From: Aradus depressus
Taxonomy: Eukaryota; Arthropoda; Insecta; Hemiptera; Aradidae
Length of the DNA: 64,000 nucleotides
Reading direction: 5' to 3'
Assembly: GCA_963662175.1 (NCBI GenBank)
Contig: OY759223.1
Location: 17,089,460-17,153,459, forward strand
Both the position numbers and the translations under genes were made by a program. Position 1 is the first letter of the stretch. Each line of letters starts with the position of its first letter. Under the pieces are notes generated by a model. It worked only from the letters and a program-made list of their open reading frames with translations. It was not told the DNA's origin and made no database searches. Shown piece after piece: positions 35,172 through 47,100 of this stretch.

Positions 35172-38100
35172 ATGGCTCAACGTTTGCAAGTGGTCAATTG
35201 TCATCTAAGAAGAAACGTATCCTTTCCACATCTTCATAATGTGTGATTGAGAGAGCCGGTAGCTCAGTGGTAAGCGTGCTCATGTCCACCAGAGTGTCGA
35301 AAGAGCGCTCTGGTAGTAGACGATATGACCTTGTAATTAAAGCCCAGGCATGAGTCATAATAACTATTGATTGATTGCAGGGGTGGGTTTTGTACTCATG
35401 TTATCTAAAGCCTGAAAGCCCATATAACACTGCCCCTCAATAGTAGTTAACCTACTCTTCTATCTTTTTAAATGAAGTGATCTTTTCGAAGCTCTGTTTC
35501 CTCAACTCATCAGGGTTGAGGAGTGCCTTGTCTAAGATTTTCCACCGGAGATGAAAATAACTTTCATATTCGTCAAGAATGTGTAGCATTGTTTCCTATA
35601 TCACTTCACATCAGCTAGAGAATGGACCTGGAACAAGACCAATTATAAAAAGATGTTTTCTTCTCATTAAAACAAGAGACGATGTCTTTCCACTGTTGTA
35701 TTTGCGAACTACTGGCTCCTTTAGCCTCTACTCTGTACTGGCAGGATGTGCCACTGACGATGAGGCAGTGCCTTTGAAAACCGGTTCTAGTATCTAATAT
35801 CAAGGGAAGACATTTCGTCCCACAACATCTTACTTTCACATATAAGATGTTTTCTTACCTCTTTTGTCAATGTCTTCTGGGGTAGATCAAGGATAGTGGT
35901 CTCAACCTATTGAGTCCAACTGACTGCAGACAATAGCCTCAAGTGCTGGTTCTTTACGAAGCTCTATTTCCTTAACTTTTCTGAGTTGAAGAACGCCTTA
36001 CCGAAGATTCGCCATCGGCGTTGTAATCTTGGTGACGTTGGATCTGTGAGATCCTCAATTAAAAATCAGCGGTTTAATTACAAATATTGGTAATTTTGTT
36101 TTTATGAAGAAGGAATTACACAAAAAATAAGTTGTAATAAAACTTTTAATACAAAAATTTTTTATAAAATTACAAAAAAAAATCTCATTTAGTGATATCA
36201 CATTTATATCACACCATATTTACAAGTTAGCACTAAAAATTACTAAATACAAATATCTCTGGTAATTTAACTTAAAAATAGAAATATTAGGAACAAATAA
36301 TTAACAATATAATAAAAACCATTAAGAAAATAAAAAAAATACACAACTTTTTAAAACACGACTCTGTGCACGACATGCATAAACGTATAAGTGCCAATTT
36401 TTAAATTTTCCAGTACTGTAGCAATTTTAAACTTTAATGTTTTCAAAAAACTCTGGAAATTTGTTTTAGTTAAATCAAATAAATAATCCACGCTTAAATA
36501 TACTTCTGACACTTTGTCTTTGGAGACTCTCAATTGGAGCCTTCAGAAGAAACAATGGCACTACGCTGAAGGCAAAAATATTGGCAAAGGATCTGACAGA
36601 TGCACCTGCTCTGTAGTTGCTGGGATGAAGGTCACTGCCAGACTCAATGTTTACACTATGTAAGATGAGTGAAGGGCTACGCCAGCCCGCGCGCGCCAAA
36701 TTAATTTACAAATATGTTAAAGGCGGATCTTCCAGATCTGGCGCCACCATCCGATTGTTAAATCCTTCCGGTCTTCTGCGGTTGATTAAGGAATTCTTTT
36801 TTTGTTATCTCTTCCTATAATCAACCCCATTGACAATTGTTCGCGCCAAGAAGACTTTCCCATCCTCTATGTCCATTTTATTTTGCAGTGCGCCTCTATT
36901 CAGTCCAATTGACAGCAAGGGCGGTTTTTGTACATGTTATTCAAGTCCTGATGGCTCATAAGACGTCTCTTGTTAGCAATTACTGTTATGAAAATATAAG
37001 GCCAAAATTATATAACATTTTAAAAACAAGAACTTATTTTGTAACATATGCATTAAATAAATATCGAAGATAATACCACTTAGGTTTCTTATCTGCGAAA
37101 TGAAAAAAATGAGAACGCCGTCCTTCGGATGGGACATTAAACGATGGTCCCGAGCCTGTACGATGTCAGATACTCGTTAAAAGCCCATGAATAGAAATTT
37201 AGGGTAGGCAAAATTTAGGACACCCATAGTAAAGTCGGACTCATGTCCACCAGAGCGACAAAGAGCACTCTGCTAGTAGGCGATATGACCTCGAAGTTAA
37301 AAGCCCGGGCAACAAACATTAATGTTCCAACAATTCTCCTCCGGCAGCGCTGATGAATGCTTTATAAATAATAATAATAATAATAATCTTTATTCCATTT
37401 GAAATAAAATACATTTCATTGGAAGGAGTTCAGCCAGCCTTCTTAAATAAAATTGAAAGATATAAAAAAAAATATACAAGTGAGAATAAATTAAAAAAAA
37501 AAAAAATAAGCTAAGAATAAGCTACAGTGAAAAAAAAGAAATGAAAATTGACATGGTTAAGTATTGTGATGAAATAATTATATTTAAAAAATGGATAAAT
37601 ATGGAAATACAAATTAAAAAATTGCTTCCTCTTGACTTTTGAAATAAAATATAAATGCTTTATAAATGGGGATGTACGATAGTATGCTCACTTCACAAAT
37701 ATATACCGTAATAATATGAAAATGTATGTATTCTTACAACCAATTCAGGTACCACATCAATACAAATATACCACAGGAGACGGAAATTTCACTGCAGACC
37801 AAAGAAAACAGTATGAAGAGAATGGATATATAATGGTCCCTAATTTAATTCCAAAAAGTTTATTAGATGAATGCAGGTATGTTGTTCACGTCTTATTTAT
37901 ATCAGGTATAATATGTCAACTATTCTTCATATATTAATATTAAATGAAATAATCTAGGATTAGAGCATAAAACTATAAACCACAGTAAGAATTTCAAAAA
38001 TCCAGTTGATGTATCCAAAGAAATAAAATGTTGACCCTCCCATCGGTCCTTTTAGTGAGACAGTTCAGGTTCTCCTGATATAGAGAAACCCCATGGGGGA

Positions 38101-41100
38101 GCATAAAAAAAAATATCGTTTATATTGAAAAATAATTTTTTCAAAGAGGGGAGTATAGACTCTGGGGGGCACAGCCCACATTTTCCATGGTTAGCCTTGC
38201 AGACTTTTTGTTATTAATTTGGGAGACTCGGACTTCTAGAAGCTCCCCCTGAGGTAACCACTGACTATAATACTTAAGTTGACTTTACATGAGCAGCAAA
38301 AATGCAAAGCGCAGCAGCAGCAAATGCACGCTGTGGTTTCTGTGCTTTTGGAATTAAATGACTCACATCCAATAGTGTGCATTTGCTGCTGCTGCGCTTT
38401 GCATTTTTACTGCGCATCTAAAATCAGCTTTAAGAGTATAAATTATAACATAAATGACGATTTTGAGCGAGGAAATGAAATAATCATTTTCAATTCATGT
38501 ATATTTAAATAAATGTAATATGACTTGTTTTGTACATGTACATTTATGTAACAGCTGATTTAGGAATCAGACGCACGGGAAATTTGAAGATCCTATTGGT
38601 TACTTGCAAGCAATCCATTTTTATTAAAAACTATTTATTTAGGTATATTTAATTTTTATCTTGGTTTTTTGCACTGGCCAGGGGGGGGGGGGCACCCCCT
38701 GGCTACGCTCCTGTTACTGATACTACATGAACTCGAATAATATATTCTTTATGTATGAATCTACATACTCAATAAATTAAATTAGGAATGTATCTATCAC
38801 TTTTTGTATTGCCAACTTAAGTTATGATCATCTCCATAAGATGTCACTGGATTGCCGTCCTCTCCTACGTCACTTAAGCCATTTGTATCGATAAAATGGA
38901 AAGAATTTTTTCAATTTATGAGATAATTTTGTTAATACCAATATTTTATTATAATGATTTATGAATACATTTGTCTAATTTGTTGATACATTTTCAGTGG
39001 AAGGTTTGTTGATATTTGTGAGGGTCGTATCGCCAGAGGGGGTATGACACTAATGAAAGACATTTCTTTCGCCAAAACACAAAAATCTGATCGCCAAGAA
39101 ATCTACAATAAAGTGCAAGATATTGTATGGGATGAAGTATTTTCAAAATACGTACTGTATCCTCAGGTATTTTTTTTTTTAGATTAATTTCTGTTCTTCT
39201 ATTTTGGTTTTTTTGTACGATTAGAAAATTTGGTTATACTAAAGGTAAATAACGATTTTCTAATATTGCATATTTAATAACAAAATGGCCGCCCAGCTTA
39301 ATGCCCCATCAGATTTACTAACGAGGTACAATTAGGTTATCCTGAGTCTATCCTCAGAGGCAGCATTGTCAGCTTGTCTTAAGACAGCAGGACAAAGCTT
39401 CTGGTTAGCTTCTCTTCAAAGCTCAGGCAGAACAATGTTACCACAGCATGCTCGATCAGTTCTTTTGGAGGCAACCCATTAACTGGAATTAAACGTCATG
39501 CTGAGTAAAGAGAATATGAAGACATTCGGATATACTACTTGTGTATATCGTCATGGTACTGATGTGTATATCGTCATGACACACATGTATATATGAAAGA
39601 TCTTTCTGCTCTTTAGACTGTGATGTAAAAAAAATTACACACATTATGATTATTAATATATTATAAAATCAATTATTATTATTTGTATAAAAACAGCTGT
39701 TAGGAGTGAAGTAACTTAAATAGTGAATAAATATACAATGATGGACTAGTTGCATTTTGTTTTAAAACGATATGTGAACAACCAATGAATGGAGACAAAA
39801 GACAACGATCAGCATTTTTAAATAGTGAGAAACAGTCTAAGTTGTGTTGTGGACGTGGACAGTCTAGAGAGAGAATTGTTTTTAGGGTTAAGGTGTAGTG
39901 AAACATGTAGAGTGAAAATAACAGAGAAGTAGATGCGCAAAGGTACTTTTATTTATTTATATGTTTATATGCCCAAAATAACATTGAATTAAAGAATGGT
40001 CACAATATTTAAAAATAAAAGAGACTAAAGAAGATGTAGAAATTAGTTTATGGGATTTTTATTGCAATTTGATTTTTTATTTGATATTGATATTTTGATT
40101 TTATTTATAATGTAGGTTTAGGTAAATAAACTCAATATTTGTTCTCTTATTCTATGCTATTCATTTCCCTGTTAACCCAGTAAGATATTTTATACCTTTG
40201 GATTAGATTTAACATTTTTGCAAATTTAGGAAAACAAGATGGTAACTTTTTAGTAAATTTAGAAGAAATCCAAATGAAAAGTTTGTCAATCGAAATGTTT
40301 TTTTAAATACGTGCACTTTCTTCAAAATTGCACGTCTTGAACTTTCGATATTTTTTTAGAGCCCTTTTCGGAAACTACTGTAGAAATCAAAATTTAGTAG
40401 AAGACCCGCTATCATTTCTACAGGAAATGTGGTAATTTTATTATTTAATTATATTTAATATTTATTATTTGATTATTTATTCAATTATTTATTTATTATA
40501 TTATATATTAATCAATATTAATTATATAAAAAAAAATATTTTATTTTATTTTACAATATTTTTGATTGTCACAAGATTAATAACTCTTTATTTTAATATA
40601 ATATAAGAAAGTCATTTTATTTATTTATTTATTTTTCTGCAGTTATTAGACGTTGTGGAGAACTTCACTGGACCTAACATTATGGCAATGCATTCAATGC
40701 TCATCAACAAACCACCAGACTCTGGTAAACTTACCTCTGCACATCCATTGCATCAGGTATAATTTATTAGTTATAATAAATATATAAAGATAGGTTGTTA
40801 TATTTATACAACTCTCAGGTTATCTGGGGATGTCCCTGGGTTGGGAGGAACAAGTCTTACCTTAACAAAACATTTACATATATTTGAACTGTCGATAATA
40901 TAATAAAATACAAAAATAAAAAATAAATATAATAGTAAATTATATTTTAAAAAAAGGTTTATAGTAGAATACAAAATATATATAAGAAATAAGAACTATA
41001 TTACATACTTAATATTAAAGTATATGAAGAAAAATAAAAATACCTATAATCTTTATAATAAAAATACACAATATATTATATTAACTTGCCATATTTCCCA

Positions 41101-44100
41101 TTGTTCAATCGTCTGCAAACGATGCCGACGATTTTATTCGACACAGATGAACGAACAAGATGTCATACTCTTCAGGGCAAAGCTACCTACAAAATGACTT
41201 CCGGCAATTTTTGATTTACACTATTTTCTGGAAATGTTTACCGTCTGACCACATAAAAATATTTTACACGACTTCCCGCATTTCAGAAATCTATTCTTGA
41301 TCCAAAGCATTTTTTAGAATTAAAAACAAAAAGACTGGGTATCCAGGAAATGGCTTTTACAATTATGGCACATTTCTGTGGTTCTCTTTCGTCTTAACAG
41401 GGGGTAGGAATCTGAAGTGAGTTTGGTCGTTTAAACAATTCCCAATTTTTATAGTTCTATTATTTTCTAGCTGTTCCAGAGTCAATTAATTTTATTATCT
41501 GTACACTATATGGACACCGACCACAGCCTTATTTGACCCTATGAAGAGGTTTTGAAGTAACTAACTGAAGACAAGTGGGAAAAAGTTTAAGAATACAGAA
41601 TATTACGTTATGTATTTGTTTTGTTCGCAGAGTTAATTTTGATATTTTGTCTTAGTAACAGTTTGTATTAGGTGGCAGATCGACTGCCCAAGGAAGGTTC
41701 AAGTAAGCCCTTCATAGGGCCAGAGTCAGTACTAGAGATATCCCGGGAGGCATACCGAACCCGGATTAAAGAGTGGACTAAAGATCTTTTGGAGCAGCCA
41801 TGGAGAGAAAAAACCAAATGCAGACAGTCGTTCCTGATGTTCCTGGGAGGGGAGTCCAAGGTGTTGAAGGATGGGATCCTGAACCTCAAACGATGTGGGG
41901 AAGAAGACGAGACGGTGGCACACTTCCTGGGTATATGCTTGGGATACGCTCGGACGAGATTCCACATTCTTGGCAAAGATGTAATGCAAGAGGAGGACTT
42001 TAGAAGATTCTCAGGTTCATTAAGGAAACTGGATACTTCATGAAGGACTTGGTTTAGGTAGTATAAACAACCAGGTAACAAAATAAGCGCTTCCAGGGAA
42101 GGGATTTTAGCATTGGATGCTTAGGTCCCTAGGTGTAAAACACCAGCCCAACGTATATATATTATTATTATTAACACTTTCTATCGTCTGTTCATTTCTT
42201 GGATTTTCAATCTGGTGTGAGGACTCCACGTCATTCATTTGTCAAGTATGAGGCCTAGATAGCCAACTTCGTTTTTTGAAGCAATGGGATTACTGTTAAG
42301 GAAGACGGAAGGACAGGTATATTTATTGGTGCCACAAGAAAGTCGTTAGGCCACTGAGGCTAAAGCGTTGTCCACGTAACAACGGGACTTGAGGATTACT
42401 GAGAGAAATAAAGGACGAAGAGAATCGTATGTTACTACCATAGAGATTTTTATTGGGTAGTAATAAGGAGAATTGGCAATTGTACAAAGCATTTCGGGAT
42501 TATATGTGCTGGATTGGAACACTTGGCAGAACCTGGTTCAAGTCCCTTAGTGTCCACATCGATCGGCCACTTTCTTATTTATAAGTCCTTTTATTTGGCT
42601 ATACGACCCTCACAAATATCATAAACCTCTCACTGTACATGTATAATTAAAATTATAATATCTATATTTACAGCCAAAGTAATTAATCTAGCTATTATGT
42701 ATAATCTAGTAGGACTTCGAGAGTATTTTAATATTTATTTTATTATTGTAGTTAAATTTTTCAAATATTGTCTATTCCACTAAAGATATATATACATATA
42801 TAACTACCGGTTTCGGCTTTATACCATCGTCAGGTCTAGTTCATAACTAGACCTGACGATGGTATAAAGCCGAAACCGGTAGTTATATATGTATATATAT
42901 CTTTAGTGGAATAGACAATATTTCAAAAATAAGTTTGTTTTATTTATTTATTACAAGTTTCCACAATATGTCCGCGTTTCTCAACTTAGAAGTTATTAAA
43001 TTTTTCGTGATGGATGCAGGTATGTGGAGATCCTGGCGAGCTAATATTGATGGAAGCTCATTTATAATAAAGGTCGAGATTGCGTATGCGGAATAAAAAG
43101 GCTACTTGGTGAAGATAATTTTGTTTTATAATTTAGATTAGAGGTTTTTGAAGTGCAAAAAATGAAATACAGTTGACTCGCAATAGTCCGACACTAGAGG
43201 GACCGCGGGGTTGTCGGATTACCAAAGGTTGGCTCTATTTAATTGAATTTGCAGTGTATAAGTTTGGAAAATTGATAAAAAAATCTGTGATGGTCTTCTG
43301 TTTCTTTTTACGCATACAATCAGTCATGGCCTTTTCTTGAATGTCTTTCAAAATCAACACATTGTTCACGTCAAGCTCACGTTCCTCGCACCAGCGTATT
43401 AAAGTGTTAGCAGCCGACATAGCTTCATCACAAGTGACTGTATATTTCGTCTCCACGGCCTCCTCGATTATGTCGTCTTGTGTATCAGATGTTACTTCTT
43501 GCACTATCTCTTCATCCGTTAAGTCAGCGCCCAGGTTGTCGTCTAAGACCCATCTTCTTAATTCTTCCGATGATTCTTGTGGAATATTTATATCATCGCA
43601 AAGTGTCAGTGTATCCTCCACAACATTGTTTGTGACTTGATATGTTTCGTCTTCCCGTTGATTCCCGTCGTCTTCTTTTGGAGTCGTCTTCAACAGATTT
43701 CATAAAATTTTCAATTTTTTCTCTATTTTTTACAATGTCATAAACAGTAGGTCGCCCTATACCATAAACTTGAGAAATAGCCGTGGGAGTTTCGCCGCAG
43801 TCATGCCTCTTAATAATTTCCCATTTTTCAGGAAGAGTTAATGTTTTATGCTTACGTTTATTGCTTCCACTTGTACTTGCCATCACACTTAATAATAAAA
43901 AACGTAGGGTTAACTGTAATAATATCACAAATAGAGCAACTGCACACTCACGTTATTGCTACTGAACACAGCGAGGAACTAACGGCGATACGTGAGATAC
44001 GACGATCCTGTGAATCACAATACAGACTAGACCGATGACTCATACGGCGCGGCGTCGGACTGTAAAGTGTCGGACTATCGCGAGTCAACTGTAGTTGGAT

Positions 44101-47100
44101 AATTTGGGAGCTATTATTGGATAGAATTTCGGAAATATCCACCACAAGGTTGAAATTCTCACGCTGTGGACTATATGCATTCAGAATATTTCTGACAGAC
44201 AGTCCGACCTCACAGGTCTGATATAGAGGGGGGGGGGGGGGGGGGGGTTCCTGAGCCATCAGATATAATTTTTTTTTTTTTCACGAAAATTTGAACTGCA
44301 TTATCGTGTAATATATTTCGTTACAATGAATGTAAAGGTACATAAATATATAATAAAACCAATAACAATAAAACAAACTTGAAAAACTTGAACAGCCGAC
44401 ACGCTCCTGCAACCAAGACTACACAGAGCTCACATATACTGACTGACTGCACAAACTACACCACATTAAGAAACAAATTTCAACTACCGACTAACATGAA
44501 AAAACTACTTCAAACACCCACCGACGAATACAACGGACTCATCCAGTTCCTTCAAGACCCAAAATTCTACGAAGACATGTAAAAACAAAGAAAAAACAAA
44601 ACAAAAAACATGATTAGATGTAACATTGTATTTTAGATTATTGATCATATTTACCATTGTAGTGAATTTAACTAAAATATCATATTTATAATGATCTTTT
44701 GGTAAGAAACTTCGATAGCTTAAATTTGTCACAATAAATAAAATTTGTGGTAAACAGAAAATAATATAGCAATGAAAATCTAAAAAAAATATAGTTATTT
44801 TAGCTATCACAAACCTATAATTTCATTTATAATGAAATTGAAGAACAATAAATTTGAAAGTTTAATTCCTCATACTACGTTTCTTATTGTAACATTGTAA
44901 AACAAATTAATTAAAATCAGTGCACGACAGCAAATTTTTGAAACTAAAGCAAATGTTTACACATCAATTCTCGTGAGTACCGCGTCGCTCACGCATATGC
45001 TTGGAATTATAGAAAACGCAAATCAGAGGAAAGCTCGCATCAAAAGGAATTATAAAAACCTAAAAAGTCTAGTGCCGAGAAAATGCAAGAGCTAAGTCAG
45101 CATCGAAAAGAACATGAAAAAACGGCGCAAAGCAATAATGTAGGTGGCCCATCGGGCGTATAGCGGCCACCGACAGTTCAAATGTCCACGGATCATGTGC
45201 AGACGTCGTTGGAAGGCAATAAAGAAAACAGTGGTAATAAAGAGATCACGGACAACGTGACAGCGCCAGACGAGTATGTATTGCGGTCACCAAATATCGT
45301 CGTGTTGTGGTCACAATGGATAGAGCATATCTGTTTTTGACACAACTTGCATGCCATAAAATTGCAGAACAACAGTTCGATACAGTATGTGGTGTACATG
45401 TGTTAATTTAGCTACCACCTTGCTACACGCAATAAACTTGTGATTTATCTATTCTTTAACCATACTACTCTGTAAAACCATTGTATTAAAGAGATTGATA
45501 ATTAAATTACATATTAATACGAAACACTTGTTATGATTTTATCCCGACGTTTTCACGGAAAATCTACGGCGTGAACCTTGACTACGCCTCAATGTTTTTT
45601 TGTTTTTTTAAGGACCTTCACTATTTCGGATTTCGGCCTGCTGATAAGATCCTGGCAGCATGGACAGCTATTGACAGAACTACAGAGCACAATGGATGTC
45701 TGGTCGTACTTTCTGGGACACACACTCTCCCACTTCTTCAGCACGATTACCCACAGTACAAGGTGCAAAAAGATTAACTCTATTTAATGATATAACAATT
45801 ATTAGAATTGAATAAAAGATAAGAGAGCAGTAGCAATTGTGCCGCAACCTAAAAAAAGGTTGTCGGTGAATCACCGATAATGTATTTCCCCAGAACAAAT
45901 AAGTTATGCTCTCCCGCCAAAACCAATCAATCGTTCAGGCTAACAATTAATAGTTTATAATATAGTCTTCTGAATCCTTATAAGTTAGTAATTTGGGGTT
46001 TTGAGTCGAGCCCCCCTCCTATAATTCTTTTTCCAAAGGCTATTTCGCTGAAAATTCGTAGGTGTCGTCCTCATGGGGTACGAAATATAAAATGTTCAGC
46101 AAACATTTGTAAATGTGACTTAAATGTCACTTTTGGAACTTTGTGCTGACGATGGTGCAAGCCGAAACTGGTTAACTTTATGTAGGTATATACTTCTGTG
46201 GAATTAGACAATATAAAAGTTAAGTCTTTGTTTCTTTTTATTTTATATTTTTTTTGCACGATATCGACACAAATTTAGCTCAAGACCGGCCCCGAGACCC
46301 TTAGTTTATTTTTCTGGGAGGTAAAAAAAAACTTAAGCACGCCACCCTTCGTGACGTTAAGCGATGGTCCCGAGCCTGTGTGATGTCAGGTACTCGTTAA
46401 AGACCTCTAGGTAACTAAACCTTAAGACTCCCACAATAGAGTGACGAAAGAGCGCTCTGGTAGTAGGCGATATGGCTAACTAACTCGACACAGATCGCAT
46501 TTCGACAAAGATAAAGTAGTTTCCAATAAGAATATATATTATTCCAAATAATAGATAATTGTTGAATTTATACTCCAGTATAAATACTCCAGTACATGGA
46601 ACAGGATTGAGAACATCTTACAATGATATATCAAATAGTTGATTCTGTAATCTATTCTATAACAATATTATTCTGTTATATATTTCAGGGGGTAACTAAC
46701 AAAGGTTACCATGGAGTTAAAGGTTTTGAGGACTACCCCTCAGTGCCTCTGTACATGGAGCCAGGCGACACCGTCTTCTTCCATCCGCTTCTGATCCACG
46801 GGTCAGGTCCTAATTTAACGCAGGTAGGTACTGCAAAGATCTGCTCGGGACAGGAAGATGCGGCTCGCCGTCCCCTTCTTACCTATCAACAATGATATTT
46901 CTTTGAGTATTTTTAGTTATTAGTTACCCTAAAAATAGTATTTTCTATGTAGATAACTTCAATTAAAAAGAAAATTGAAAATTTGTCAAGCTAAATTATC
47001 ACGTACCCAAATAATGAAAAATTGGAAAAACAATAAATAAGGTTGGGTATTTATTCCAATTATCAATTGCCCAAATAATAAAAAACATTAAAAAATGAAT

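Larger units (their letters stand above)
42764..42923. mobile_element. 160-bp near-perfect palindrome with two opposed hammerhead-like cores
   Basis: Arms of about 78 bp pair almost perfectly around a 4-nt TCAT loop, with one single-base length difference in the AT stretch. Outer ends read AATATTGTCTATTCCAC. It lies in PHYH intron 4. Confidence 0.9.

Noticed and set aside
36351..36699. Reverse frames of 60-74 codons in PHYH intron 1
   Set aside because: No motif, no splice context, and they overlap each other; the GC-richer patch may be an old element of unknown class.
41668..42081. 137-codon reverse frame
   Set aside because: Shadow of the forward LINE relic, whose residues match the RNase H and knuckle region of LINE proteins.
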